Of a stretch of DNA of 64,000 bases, positions 1-8,902 are shown in pieces; positions within the stretch are counted from its first letter, which is position 1; each line of letters starts with the position of its first letter. The notes beneath the pieces are model-generated. The model was given only the letters and a program-made list of their open reading frames with translations, did not search any database and was not told the origin of the DNA. Origin of the DNA: JADGQN01 sp035315185 (GTDB lineage Bacteria; Desulfobacterota; Syntrophorhabdia; Syntrophorhabdales; WCHB1-27); NCBI GenBank assembly GCA_035315185.1, contig DATFYE010000057.1, positions 1 to 64,000 on the forward strand, read 5' to 3'. Made by a program: the position numbers and the translations under genes.

Positions 1-1
1 G

Positions 2-655
2 GAAAACAAAGCCCAGGTCACCCGCGAGGCCGCTGTCGAGAAGCTCCACGTACTGGGCGTGACCGACCTGGAGCATCCGCCGAACGGGATCGTCGACGTC
101 TACGCCCCCATCTCGGGCGTCATCATCGAGCAGAACGTGACGGCGGGGGCCGGCGTGAAGACCCTCGACAATTCTCCGAACCTCTTCACCGTCGCGAACC
201 TCGACCATGTGTGGATCATCTGCGACGTGCACGAGAACAATTTCCCCTTTGTCCACCTGGGTGAGTACGCAGACGTTCGTCTGAACGCGTATCCCGACCG
301 GGTGTTCAAAGGCCGGATCAGCAACATCGGATCGATTCTCGACCCCACCATCCGGACAGCAAAGGTACGCCTCGAAATGGAGAATCCGGGGTTTATGCGT
401 GTCGGTATGTTTGTCACCGCTACCTTCCACGGCCACGAGCAGGAGACGTACGCCGTGGTTCCGGCCAGCGCAATCCTCCATCTCCATGACCGCGACTGGG
501 TCTACGTGCTGGCGGACGGAGGTAAATTCCGCCGCGTGGAGGTTAAGGGGGGGCGGATGCTCACCGACAACATGCAGGAAGTCACGGGGATAAAGCCGGG
601 GCAGCAGGTGGTCGCAGGCGCCCTGCGGCTCCAGGCCAGCGCGGAGGAACAGTGA
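2..655 (+). CDS. RND efflux periplasmic adaptor (membrane fusion protein), 5'-partial
   Basis: The reading frame is open to the left edge, so only the C-terminal about 218 residues are present. The visible part has the beta-barrel and membrane-proximal domains of the HlyD/CusB adaptor family: a lipoyl-like return strand (IVDVYAPISGVIIEQ), then a barrel with WIICDVHENNFPFV and AYPDRVFKGRISNIG, and a final domain around VVPASAILH and WVYVLADGGKFRRVEV. Such adaptors bridge an inner-membrane RND pump and an outer-membrane channel in the periplasm. The stop lies one base before the ATG of the RND pump gene, so the two are co-transcribed and the adaptor probably serves metal export. A GTG at position 59 is internal, not the start. 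Confidence 0.9.
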   Translation, partial: ENKAQVTREAAVEKLHVLGVTDLEHPPNGIVDVYAPISGVIIEQNVTAGAGVKTLDNSPNLFTVANLDHVWIICDVHENNFPFVHLGEYADVRLNAYPDRVFKGRISNIGSILDPTIRTAKVRLEMENPGFMRVGMFVTATFHGHEQETYAVVPASAILHLHDRDWVYVLADGGKFRRVEVKGGRMLTDNMQEVTGIKPGQQVVAGALRLQASAEEQ

Positions 656-656
656 G

Positions 657-3600
657 ATGATTCGTGCGGTTGTTGACTTTGCCCTGAACAAGCGTCTGCT
701 CGCCCTGGCCTTTGGCCTCCTGCTCTTTGTCAGCGGGATGATTGCGTTCCACCGTCTTCCCGTCGAAGCCTATCCTGACGTGGCGAATAATTATGCCTGG
801 GTCATCACGCAGTGGCCCGGCCGCGCGGCGGAGGAAGTGGAGCAGCTCGTCACCATTCCCCTTGAAAACGTGCTGAATGGGACGCCGCAGCTCGCCCACC
901 TGCGCTCCGTATCGATTGCCGGGTTGTCCGTCGTGATCCTCATTTTCGACGATGATTCGGACAACGCCTGGAACCGACAGAAGGTCCTTGAGCGCATCTC
1001 CATGGTGAACCTCCCGGCCAACCTGTCCCCCACCATCGGGCCCGACTTCAGTCCCGTCGGCCAGATATACTTCTACACGCTGCGGAGCACGAATCCGGCG
1101 TATGACGCGATGGAGCTGAAATCCCTGCAGGACTGGGTACTGGTGAAGCAGTTCAAGACGGTGCCGAACGTGGTGGATGTGTCCGTCTTCGGCGGCCCTA
1201 CAAGGGAATACCAGGTGCGCATCGATCCGGCCAAGCTCGTCTCGTACGGTTTGAGCCTCGGCCAAGTGGAACAACGCCTCGCCAATAACAACGTGAACGC
1301 GGGAGGAAGCTTCATCGAGGCAGGCTCGCAACAGATCAACGTGCGCGAGGTCGGCTTGATCCGCACGACCGCGGACATTGAGGACACGGTCATCACAACC
1401 AAGAACGGCACGCCGGTCCGCATCAAGGACGTCGCAGTCGTCTCCCAGGGACCCAAGATCCGTCTCGGCCAGTTCGGAAGAGCCATCAACCGCATGGACG
1501 GGAAGATACTGGACAACGACGATGTCGTTTCCGGTATCGTGCTCATGCGAAAAGGAGCAGAGTTTGACTCGGCTATCGAGGGTGTCCACAAGAAGGTCCA
1601 GGAACTGAACGACCGCATCCTGCCCCGGGGCGTCAAAATCGTTCCCTTCAACAACCGCGGAGACCTCGTGCACTACACGCTCCACACGGTCCTCCGCAAC
1701 CTCACCGAAGGTTTCATTCTCGTCACAATCGTGCTGCTCCTCTTTCTGGGGAATGTTCGGGCCGCACTGATCGTTGCGATAACCATTCCCTTCTCGTTAG
1801 TGTTCGCGTCAATCTGTCTCGATCTACGCAAGATACCGGCGAACCTGCTCTCTCTGGGGGCCCTGGACTTCGGCATGGTGGTAGACGGCACGGTCGTGAT
1901 GGTCGAAAACATCGTTCGCCACCTGGGCCACAGGGATGCGACTACTTCAGTGATGGACAGGATCCGGGCCGCCTCGCACGAAGTCCAAAGGCCCGTCTTC
2001 TACGCCATTGCCATCATCATCAGCGGCTACCTGCCCATTTTCACCCTGGAGCGGGTGGAGGGCCGCCTGTTTAAGCCCATGGCCTGGACCGTAGGGTTTG
2101 CGCTGCTCGGCGCCATGGTATTCTCCATCATCATCGCGCCCGTCCTCGTAAGCTTCTTATTTCGCAAAGAAACTCCCGAGTGGCACAATCCAGTGGTTCT
2201 CTGGTTCACGAAGTACTATCGCCGGGGTCTGACCTGGTCTATCAATCACCACTGGGTGACGGTTGGGGTGGGCGTGCTTACCATCTGCGCTAGCCTTTAC
2301 CTGGCGTTGAGCGGCGTGATTGGATCCGAGTTCCTGCCTCACCTCGATGAAGGTGCGATCTGGGTGCGCGGCACGCTCGCGCCCAGCACCGGACCCAGTG
2401 AGGGTATACGGGTGGCAAACCAGGCTCGCGTGGTGCTCGCTTCGTTCCCTGAGGTCACGACGACGACGAGTCAGGTAGGGCGGCCCGATGATGGCATGGA
2501 CTTCACGGGGTTTTTCAACACGGAATACTGTGTCAATCTGAAGCCGAAGGCACAGTGGCGGCCCGTCTTTCACCAGGACAAGGAGAAGCTGATCGCCGCC
2601 ATGAATCGTGAGCTCAAGAAGATCCCCGGCGTGATCTGGAACTTTTCTCAACCCATTCAGGACAACATGGAAGAGGCGACGAGCGGGGTCAAGGGGCAAC
2701 TCGCGACGAAGATCTACGGCGATGACCTGAAGGTGCTCGAGGCCAAAGCTCAGGAGATCTACGGGGTCATGCGCGGCGTGCATGGAATCCAGGACCTCGG
2801 CATCTTTCGTGTCATAGGTCAACCCAACCTGAATTTTGTCGTGGACCGCAACGCGGCTGCCCGGTATCAGATCGACGTTGCTGATGTGCAGGATGCCGTT
2901 CAGACAGCTGTGGGCGGTGGCGCCCTCAGCCAGGTTCTGCAGGGCGAGCGGCGCTACGACCTCGTTTTGCGCTACCTTCCTCAGTACCGCGACACCAAGC
3001 AAGCCCTCGAGAACATCCGCCTGTTGTCGCCCTCAGGTGAACGTGTGTCGCTCGCTCAGCTCTGCACGGTGGAAACCCGAGATGGCGCATCCCAGATCTA
3101 TCGTGAAGGCAATCGTCGCTATGTGGCAATCAAGTACAGCGTCCGCGGCCGCGACCTCGGGAGTACTGTCGAGGAGGCGATGGCAAAGGTAAGCAAGCAG
3201 GTAGCATTGCCGACGGGATATTACATCGACTGGGCGGGCGAGTATGAAAGCCAGAAACGAGCTGAAGCACGGCTGGCCGTCATCGTACCCTTGACGATCT
3301 TCCTCATATTCATGATCATTTACAGCGCCTTCGGCTCGGTTAAGTGGGCCTGCCTCAACTTGGTCACGTTGGCCATGGCTCCTATCGGAGGTCTTCTGGC
3401 ATTACTCGTGACAGGCACGTATTTTAGCGTCTCCTCGGGTGTGGGGTTCCTGGCGCTGTTCGGGGTTTCAGTTCAGATCGGCGTCGTTATGGTGGTGTAC
3501 ATCAACCAGCTGCGTGTGCGAGGCTATTCGATCATTGATGCCGCCATCGAAGGGGCAACCCGTCGACTCAGGCCGATCATGATGACCATGCTGGTCGCCA

Positions 3601-3821
3601 CCCTGGGTCTCTTGCCCGCGGCCACGTCCCACGCCATCGGATCCGATTCGCAACGGCCCTTCGCCATCGTCATTGTGGGCGGATTGATCACCGACCTAAT
3701 TCTGAGCGTTTTCCTGCTACCCACCCTGTACGTCTGGTGGGCGCGGCCCACTGACCACCTGGTTAAGGCCGAGGAGGCGAAGGCCGTGGATGCCACAGAT
3801 AACATGCGCGAGGGCGTATGA
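657..3821 (+). CDS. Heavy-metal efflux RND permease (CusA/CzcA family)
   Basis: A 1054-residue inner-membrane proton-driven pump of normal family length. Twelve transmembrane segments in two halves are recognisable, with large periplasmic loops after TM1 and TM7. In TM4 the sequence DFGMVVDGTVVMVEN supplies D404, D410 and E417, which match the acidic residues used for proton and cation movement in the heavy-metal (HME) branch and set it apart from drug pumps. The gene starts right after the adaptor stop and overlaps the next small gene by ATGA, so it sits in an operon. The substrate ion cannot be told from the sequence. No outer-membrane channel gene follows; it may lie upstream of the window. 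Confidence 0.93.
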   Translation: MIRAVVDFALNKRLLALAFGLLLFVSGMIAFHRLPVEAYPDVANNYAWVITQWPGRAAEEVEQLVTIPLENVLNGTPQLAHLRSVSIAGLSVVILIFDDDSDNAWNRQKVLERISMVNLPANLSPTIGPDFSPVGQIYFYTLRSTNPAYDAMELKSLQDWVLVKQFKTVPNVVDVSVFGGPTREYQVRIDPAKLVSYGLSLGQVEQRLANNNVNAGGSFIEAGSQQINVREVGLIRTTADIEDTVITTKNGTPVRIKDVAVVSQGPKIRLGQFGRAINRMDGKILDNDDVVSGIVLMRKGAEFDSAIEGVHKKVQELNDRILPRGVKIVPFNNRGDLVHYTLHTVLRNLTEGFILVTIVLLLFLGNVRAALIVAITIPFSLVFASICLDLRKIPANLLSLGALDFGMVVDGTVVMVENIVRHLGHRDATTSVMDRIRAASHEVQRPVFYAIAIIISGYLPIFTLERVEGRLFKPMAWTVGFALLGAMVFSIIIAPVLVSFLFRKETPEWHNPVVLWFTKYYRRGLTWSINHHWVTVGVGVLTICASLYLALSGVIGSEFLPHLDEGAIWVRGTLAPSTGPSEGIRVANQARVVLASFPEVTTTTSQVGRPDDGMDFTGFFNTEYCVNLKPKAQWRPVFHQDKEKLIAAMNRELKKIPGVIWNFSQPIQDNMEEATSGVKGQLATKIYGDDLKVLEAKAQEIYGVMRGVHGIQDLGIFRVIGQPNLNFVVDRNAAARYQIDVADVQDAVQTAVGGGALSQVLQGERRYDLVLRYLPQYRDTKQALENIRLLSPSGERVSLAQLCTVETRDGASQIYREGNRRYVAIKYSVRGRDLGSTVEEAMAKVSKQVALPTGYYIDWAGEYESQKRAEARLAVIVPLTIFLIFMIIYSAFGSVKWACLNLVTLAMAPIGGLLALLVTGTYFSVSSGVGFLALFGVSVQIGVVMVVYINQLRVRGYSIIDAAIEGATRRLRPIMMTMLVATLGLLPAATSHAIGSDSQRPFAIVIVGGLITDLILSVFLLPTLYVWWARPTDHLVKAEEAKAVDATDNMREGV

Positions 3822-4162
3822 GAGGCCGCGAGAGGCAGGGCGCTGTGAAGCATGCAGGGAAGAGCGTTCTTTTTGTGATGCTGTTCGGATTTTTTTTCCT
3901 CCTCGTATCAATCTGTCTCACTGCTTCGACCTCTTATGGGAAGGAGAGGTCTGAGCGGACAGGAGAACCCTATAAAGCTGCGGAGCAAAAGGGCGTCGGT
4001 GATGACGCGGGACAGACGCTTTCAACTTACAACCGGGCTATTTCAGTCGTGATTCTCATAGCTGCCGCCATATTCGCCGTATACTGCCTGCGAACAACTA
4101 GCAAAACGAGGGGACGGCAGAAGACGGACAGGGGGCGAGTTTTCACGAGAGGGAGGAAATGA
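3818..4162 (+). CDS. Small membrane protein of unknown function in the RND operon
   Basis: A 114-residue protein starting in an ATGA overlap with the RND pump gene, which argues for translational coupling. It has two hydrophobic stretches, at about residues 17-37 (LFVMLFGFFFLLVSICL) and 72-90 (ISVVILIAAAIFAVYCL), separated by a charged linker that carries no obvious motif, and it ends in a very basic tail rich in K and R. I do not recognise a family. The position suggests an accessory subunit of the efflux operon, but that is inference only. A downstream start is possible because the first 14 residues are charged and precede the first hydrophobic segment. Confidence 0.6.
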   Translation: MRGRERQGAVKHAGKSVLFVMLFGFFFLLVSICLTASTSYGKERSERTGEPYKAAEQKGVGDDAGQTLSTYNRAISVVILIAAAIFAVYCLRTTSKTRGRQKTDRGRVFTRGRK

Positions 4163-4336
4163 CGGTTTACGTTCGGTCGTCCGCGCGACGGGCACGGTAT
4201 CCGTTTGGGCACACAGTACCACACCTTTCCCGGTGAAAATCGCCCTTGAAGGTTTCAAGGTCATCGCACCTCGCTGCCTTTCAAAAAGACTATGCCCTGC
4301 TTTCGCAAATTAAAGAAAGCTTATCGGCATGGGAGC

Positions 4337-5158
4337 CTATGGCCCGGTGTGAGACTGTTCCGCAGAGCGATCCCCGAAGGGTGTCATGATGCGCGCAGGC
4401 TCAGGAGTAGGCTGCGCAGGCTGTTGAGGTTGAGCAGGCGGTATGGACTGAGGTGCGCCGGGGGCAGCGCCTTGCGGGGGCGGGTTCATCGCGCCAGGAG
4501 GATTAAAAGGGGTTGGAGGAGCACCCCCGGGCATGGAAGAGGGTGCGCCCGAACCGGAAGCTGCACCTGGAGGCATTGGCATACCTCCTGGAATAGAACC
4601 AGGAAGGATAGGCTGAGACTCGGGCCTTTGTAGGCCGGCCTGTCCGCTTCCAGGTGGCCCGACTACTGGTGGGGGCGCCTCCTGTCCCTGTCCAGGTGGG
4701 ATCTGCTGCACGCCTGGCCGCGCAGGACCGGTCTGCGTTGCTACCGCGCCGACAGGCGGGGAGGGGCCAACAGCGGCGGGCGCAAGGGAAGCCGGTTCAG
4801 CCTGGATGTTGCGGTCAATCCTGTTCATGACCACGAGGAGAGGCTTCGCTGAATCATCAGCCCGCACGAGCACGTAATTGTACCCTCGCATAATCCTGCT
4901 GAGTGCTTCTTCGAGTGTCAAATGAGAAAAGTTCACGGTGATGCGTTCTTGGGTGGGTACGGCTCCTCTTATCTCCATGGGAATATTTTTTGCCAAGATG
5001 CTCAACACCTCGTTGAGGGGCACGTCCACCACCTGCAGGGTGACCGTCCTGTCGCTCTTGGGTTTGGTGTCATGAGGCTCGCCGGCATCGCTCGTGCCAA
5101 GGTTAACCCCGCACAGCACGACCACTAAAAGAACGTTGAGTAAAACAAGCCTGCGCAT
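4337..5158 (-). CDS. Exported STN-domain protein with proline-rich tail
   Basis: A 273-residue protein with an N-terminal signal sequence (about residues 1-26, VLLVVVLCGVNLG). Residues about 38-110 look like a secretin/TonB short N-terminal (STN) domain: TLQVVDVPLNEVLSILAKN, then ITVNFSHLTLEEALSRIM and YVLVR, the usual pattern for the periplasmic entrance domain of secretins and some TonB receptors. The remaining half is low-complexity, rich in P, G, A and Q, with no beta-barrel, so this is not a complete secretin. It may be a periplasmic accessory or pilotin-like partner of a secretin. It stands alone on the minus strand, divergent from the glycosyltransferase. Confidence 0.72.
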   Translation of the reverse strand: MRRLVLLNVLLVVVLCGVNLGTSDAGEPHDTKPKSDRTVTLQVVDVPLNEVLSILAKNIPMEIRGAVPTQERITVNFSHLTLEEALSRIMRGYNYVLVRADDSAKPLLVVMNRIDRNIQAEPASLAPAAVGPSPPVGAVATQTGPARPGVQQIPPGQGQEAPPPVVGPPGSGQAGLQRPESQPILPGSIPGGMPMPPGAASGSGAPSSMPGGAPPTPFNPPGAMNPPPQGAAPGAPQSIPPAQPQQPAQPTPEPARIMTPFGDRSAEQSHTGP

Positions 5159-5305
5159 CTGACCAAATTATCGTAAGCCGACACCCTGCCGAAGTCAAGA
5201 AGCAGTATGATTCGTTGAACAAAGGGTCGGTTTTAGGATATGCCGTCCCTATTGGCAGGTCGTCCACTTCCTTGAACGCCTATCTCCCTTGGTATAAGAT
5301 AAGAG

Positions 5306-6253
5306 ATGCTGTCCATCATTATCGTCACCCGGAACACGGGCGAATTGCTTGCAGGCCTTCTCGGATCAATACGACAGGACACATCCTTACGGCCGTTTCT
5401 CAGAGAGATAATCGTCGTGGACAACGCATCTACCGACGACACGGACCAGCTCATCAACGAGGGCTTCCCGGAGATCCATTACCTGAAGAATGATCAGAAC
5501 AGGGGTTTTGCGGCAGCCGCGAATCAAGGTACCGCAATCGCAACAGGCGATTTCCTTCTTTTTCTTAACTCTGATGCGCGCCTCATTCCTGCAGAATTGG
5601 AAAAAGTACCCGCTTTCATGAAGGACGAAACAACGATAGGTATTGCGGGCCCGCAACTCATTTACGAAGACATGAGGCTACAGCGCTCTTTTGCCCAAGC
5701 CCCATCGCTCCTTCTTGAGCTAGTACCATTCTTCTTCTTGAAGCTCATGTTCCCGGTAAAGTATGGAAAGATACGAAAAGGCTGCTCTGCCCCGACCGAG
5801 GTGGAGTCCGTCATCGGCGCGGCTCTGTTCGTAAAGGCGCACGTGATGCGCATACTCGGAGGTTTTGACGAACAATTCTTCTTTTTTCTTGAAGAGACCG
5901 ATCTCTGTGTGCGCGCCAGGCACCACGGCTACAAGGTATTCTTGGTCCCGTCTGCCAGAGTGATCCACTTGCAGGGAAAAACCGTCAGGCAGGAATGGGT
6001 CAAAGGCCGGATTGAGTACGCAATATCTTTATACAAATTTATAAAGAAGTATCACTCTGTCACTTACTACAAGGCCTTCCTCGTGGTTCGCATCATGAAG
6101 AGCCTTCTTTTCCTGATTGTAACCACACTTCTCCCTTTCTTACTTCTTAGCGCGTCAACCAGAAGGAAGTATGCTTACTACAGCCGGTTGATCCTCTGGC
6201 ACCTAAAAGGGCTTCCTGACGACGCCGGGTTGCGCTCTAGTTCTCTAAAATAA
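5306..6253 (+). CDS. Glycosyltransferase family 2 (rhamnosyltransferase-like)
   Basis: A 315-residue GT-A fold enzyme. It opens directly with LSIIIVTRNTGELL, then IIVVDNASTDDT and NRGFAAAANQG, the nucleotide-sugar binding strands, and LFLNSDARL carries the DxD-like metal site. FLEETDLCVRARHHGYKV is the acceptor-side ED motif of WbbL/rhamnosyltransferase-type enzymes. A hydrophobic stretch near residues 270-290 (SLLFLIVTTLLPFLLL) may tether it to the membrane. It probably adds a sugar to a lipid-linked glycan for surface polysaccharide. The 3' end overlaps the convergent dodecin gene by 17 bp. No other polysaccharide gene is adjacent; gmd is 52 kb away. Confidence 0.88.
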   Translation: MLSIIIVTRNTGELLAGLLGSIRQDTSLRPFLREIIVVDNASTDDTDQLINEGFPEIHYLKNDQNRGFAAAANQGTAIATGDFLLFLNSDARLIPAELEKVPAFMKDETTIGIAGPQLIYEDMRLQRSFAQAPSLLLELVPFFFLKLMFPVKYGKIRKGCSAPTEVESVIGAALFVKAHVMRILGGFDEQFFFFLEETDLCVRARHHGYKVFLVPSARVIHLQGKTVRQEWVKGRIEYAISLYKFIKKYHSVTYYKAFLVVRIMKSLLFLIVTTLLPFLLLSASTRRKYAYYSRLILWHLKGLPDDAGLRSSSLK

Positions 6254-6449
6254 AGAACACGTCGAGCGTTACTCTGTACTCCACAATCTTTCCGTCCTCA
6301 ACCTTGGCGCGCATGTCCTTCACTTTGAGGCCGGTAATCCCCCGCAACGTTTTTGTTGCTCTCCTGAAACCTACCGTTATCGCGTCCTCGAAGCTCTTTG
6401 GCGAACCAGCAATAATCTCTGTAACTCGTGCCACTCTTCCCTCTGGCAT
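6237..6449 (-). CDS. Dodecin family flavin-binding protein
   Basis: A 70-residue protein matching dodecins, which form hollow dodecamers that store or buffer flavins (or CoA) in the cytoplasm. RVARVTEIIAGSPKSFEDAI is the typical first strand and helix (here VxEIxGxSxxSFExA), and LKVKDMRAKVEDGKIVEYRV gives the two following strands with the usual KVxDGKIxEYRVxL pattern. I chose the ATG at 6449 because AGGGAGGAGA precedes it by a few bases; a longer frame to 6500 lacks such a site. Single-gene unit, convergent with the glycosyltransferase. Confidence 0.9.
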   Translation of the reverse strand: MPEGRVARVTEIIAGSPKSFEDAITVGFRRATKTLRGITGLKVKDMRAKVEDGKIVEYRVTLDVFFILEN

Positions 6450-6625
6450 GTCTCCTCCCTGACTTAAGTTTTTTACAAAGTAGCAGCTTGGACCGATCAT
6501 GTCAACTCTTCCAGCAACAACAAGCCGAGAGATAAAGGCAGATAAAGGAGAGAAGTAAAGTAGGTTAAAGTGAAGGTTGCGGCCACTTAACGGAGCAGAA
6601 GGTATACACTTGAAGGCAAATCGGG

Positions 6626-7303
6626 TTATGCCCGCTCGGCCGATTCCTGCTCGTCTTCCTTATGGTGCTTGATTACCCGGCCTTCGACCATGAAGATCAC
6701 ATCTTCCCCGATGTTGGTGGAAAGATCAGCTATACGTTCCAGATTGCCTGCTATATCGAGCAAGTGAAGCGATCGCTCGATGGTCGATGGGTCAGCGCTC
6801 ATGTAGGTGATCAGTTCGCGCAGGATCTGTTCTGCCAGGGCGTCCACAATGTTGTCCCGCTCGCAGATCGACCTGGCAAGTCTTGCGTCCTCGTTTATGA
6901 ATGAGCATAAACTGCCATTGACCATCTGCACCACTTCTTCAGCCATGCGCGGCGTATCGAGAAGAGGTTTGACGGGAGTGCGCTCGATGAGGTACGTGGC
7001 GCTCTCGGCGATATTGACCGCGTGGTCCCCCATCCTTTCGATATCGCTGTTCATTTTCAAAATCATGAGGACGGTGCGGAGGTCCTTTGCAATGGGCTGG
7101 TACTGGGCTATCAGATTCGTGCAATGCTCATCCAGCTCTATTTCGAAAGCATTTGCTTTGGGCTCATCCTGCTCAATCACTTCTCTGAGTAATGCGCTAT
7201 CCTTCCGCATGAGGCCCCGGATCGATTTTTGGATCATACTTTCAACGAGGCTGGCGAACTCTATGAGTTCTCGCTTCAGGGCCGGCAGTTTTTCTTCTAG
7301 CAC
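6626..7303 (-). CDS. phoU: Phosphate signalling complex protein PhoU
   Basis: PhoU is the negative regulator that links the Pst transporter to the PhoR kinase. The protein is 225 residues, the normal size, and is all helical with two PhoU repeats: MKMNSDIERMGDHAVNIAE in the first and AGNLERIADLSTNIGEDVIF in the second. Both E/DxxxD metal-binding patterns are visible. The GTG at 7303 is chosen as start because AAGGGGGAA lies just upstream and it sits 10 bp after the pstB stop; a longer frame runs back into pstB and begins with an unrelated sequence. Last gene of the pstSCAB-phoU operon, driven by the Pho-box promoters ahead of pstS. Confidence 0.95.
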   Translation of the reverse strand: MLEEKLPALKRELIEFASLVESMIQKSIRGLMRKDSALLREVIEQDEPKANAFEIELDEHCTNLIAQYQPIAKDLRTVLMILKMNSDIERMGDHAVNIAESATYLIERTPVKPLLDTPRMAEEVVQMVNGSLCSFINEDARLARSICERDNIVDALAEQILRELITYMSADPSTIERSLHLLDIAGNLERIADLSTNIGEDVIFMVEGRVIKHHKEDEQESAERA

Positions 7304-7313
7304 ACGTTCCCCC

Positions 7314-8072
7314 TTATCCGAATTTTCCGGTGAGGTATTCTTCTGTCCGTTTATCCTTGGGCACGGTAAAGAGTTTCTCGGTCGGTCCGAACTCGACCAG
7401 TTCGCCAAGATAGATGAAAGCGGTGTAATCGGAGATGCGTGCGGCCTGGGGAATGTTGTGCGTCACCTGGATGATGGTAACCGCGCTCTTGAGTTGGACG
7501 ACCAATTCTTCGATGTGGGCGGTCGACTTGGGGTCGAGGGCTGACGTGGGCTCATCCAGAAGTAGGATCTCGGGGTTCATGGCAAGGGCCCTCGCTATGC
7601 AGAGCCGCTGTTGCTGTCCACCGGAAAGGAAGGTCCCCCTGCGGTGCAGGGCATCTTTCACCTCGTCCCAGAGGGCTGCTTTTTTCAGCGACTCTTCAAC
7701 GATCCTGTCTCTATCGCCTTTGGAGATTCTGATGCCGTTCAGGTTATAGCCGGCGATCACGTTGTCGTAGATGCTCATAGTGGGAAAGGGGTTCGGTCGT
7801 TGAAAGACCATCCCGATCTTCCGGCGGACGATGATGGCATCCATGTCGAAAATATCCTCGTTGTCGAGCAGAATCTTCCCGGATACCCGGGCACTCGGGA
7901 TCAGCTCATGCATCCGGTTGATGCAGCGTATGAGGGTGGTCTTGCCGCAGCCCGACGGTCCCATGATCGCCGTGATCCTGTTCTTCTCGATCAACAGGTC
8001 GATATCCTTGAGGACTTGATTTGTGTCAAAACCAGCAGAGAAATGATCGACAGCTAGAACTGGACTTTCCAT
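7314..8072 (-). CDS. pstB: Phosphate ABC transporter ATP-binding protein PstB
   Basis: The ATPase that powers phosphate import. It is 252 residues with Walker A GPSGCGKTT (about residues 38-46), Q-loop FQRPNPFP, signature LSGGQQQR, Walker B ILLLDEP and the H-loop THN; QRPNPFP is characteristic of PstB. The start is the ATG at 8072 (MESPVLAVDHF), which overlaps the end of pstA by 19 bp; the upstream extension in this frame only translates pstA sequence. The overlap suggests coupled translation with the permease. Confidence 0.96.
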   Translation of the reverse strand: MESPVLAVDHFSAGFDTNQVLKDIDLLIEKNRITAIMGPSGCGKTTLIRCINRMHELIPSARVSGKILLDNEDIFDMDAIIVRRKIGMVFQRPNPFPTMSIYDNVIAGYNLNGIRISKGDRDRIVEESLKKAALWDEVKDALHRRGTFLSGGQQQRLCIARALAMNPEILLLDEPTSALDPKSTAHIEELVVQLKSAVTIIQVTHNIPQAARISDYTAFIYLGELVEFGPTEKLFTVPKDKRTEEYLTGKFG

Positions 8073-8902
8073 TTTCTCATTCCTAGTTTCGCGATAAGAT
8101 TGAGCGCGAGAACAAAAACGAGCAGCACGAAGGAAGCGCCCCAGGCGAGCGCGTGCCACTCAGGGTAGGGGCTTGTGGCGTAGTTGAACACGGTTAAAGG
8201 AAGAGAACTGACTGGCTTGAACACATTGGCGGCCATGAAGGGGCTGCCAAAGGCCGTGAAGAGGAGTGGCGCCGTCTCTCCTGCTATGCGGGCAACAGAG
8301 AGGAGCATCCCGGTCACGATGCCGCTCAATCCCGCGGGCAGGATAACCTTCATGATCGTCCGGGGATAGGATACCCCCAGAGCCAGAGATGCCTCCTTCA
8401 GGCTGTCCGGCATCAGCTTCAGCGTCTCTTCGGTGGACATCACGATCACGGGAAGCATCATGATCCCGAGCGCAACACCGCCGGAAAGCGCTGAAAAGGA
8501 ACCAATGGGCTTCACCACCCAGACGTAGGCAATGATACCTATGACAATGGAGGGGGTGCCCATCAGTATTTCAACGGAGAGGCGGGACAGGTACGAGAAT
8601 TTGTCCTTTCTGTACTCCGCCAGGTAGATCCCCGTCAGAATGCCCAGGGGCACCGCGACCACGCTCGCCAGCAGGATCAGAAGGGCACTGCCGACAATCG
8701 CATTGGCAATGCCGCCGCCTGTCTCGCCGACAGGAGCCGGTAGCCGCGTGAGGAAGTTCCAGCTGATGGATGAGATCCCGTTCTTCGAGATGAAGAAGAG
8801 TATGAAAAACATCGGCAGGATGGAACAGAACGAAAGAAAGACCACCACAACCTGGAAGATGCGGTCCGCAACGATTCTCCTGGTGAGGGTTCGATCTTTC
8901 AT
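8054..8902 (-). CDS. pstA: Phosphate ABC transporter permease PstA
   Basis: A 282-residue inner-membrane permease with six predicted transmembrane segments. The cytoplasmic EAA loop, EASLALGVSYPRTIMKVILP, contacts PstB. GETAPLLFTAFGSPF near the end is typical of PstA. It overlaps pstC by 4 bp and pstB by 19 bp. With PstC it forms the phosphate channel. Transcription is expected from the Pho boxes upstream of pstS. Confidence 0.95.
   Translation of the reverse strand: MKDRTLTRRIVADRIFQVVVVFLSFCSILPMFFILFFISKNGISSISWNFLTRLPAPVGETGGGIANAIVGSALLILLASVVAVPLGILTGIYLAEYRKDKFSYLSRLSVEILMGTPSIVIGIIAYVWVVKPIGSFSALSGGVALGIMMLPVIVMSTEETLKLMPDSLKEASLALGVSYPRTIMKVILPAGLSGIVTGMLLSVARIAGETAPLLFTAFGSPFMAANVFKPVSSLPLTVFNYATSPYPEWHALAWGASFVLLVFVLALNLIAKLGMRKWKVQF

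Noticed and set aside
582..1685. Long minus-strand frame of 367 codons opposite the RND gene
   Set aside because: It lies wholly antisense to a well-conserved RND pump, has no recognisable domain, and reflects high GC third positions.
2157..3002. Minus-strand frame of 281 codons
   Set aside because: Same reason: antisense shadow of the RND gene.
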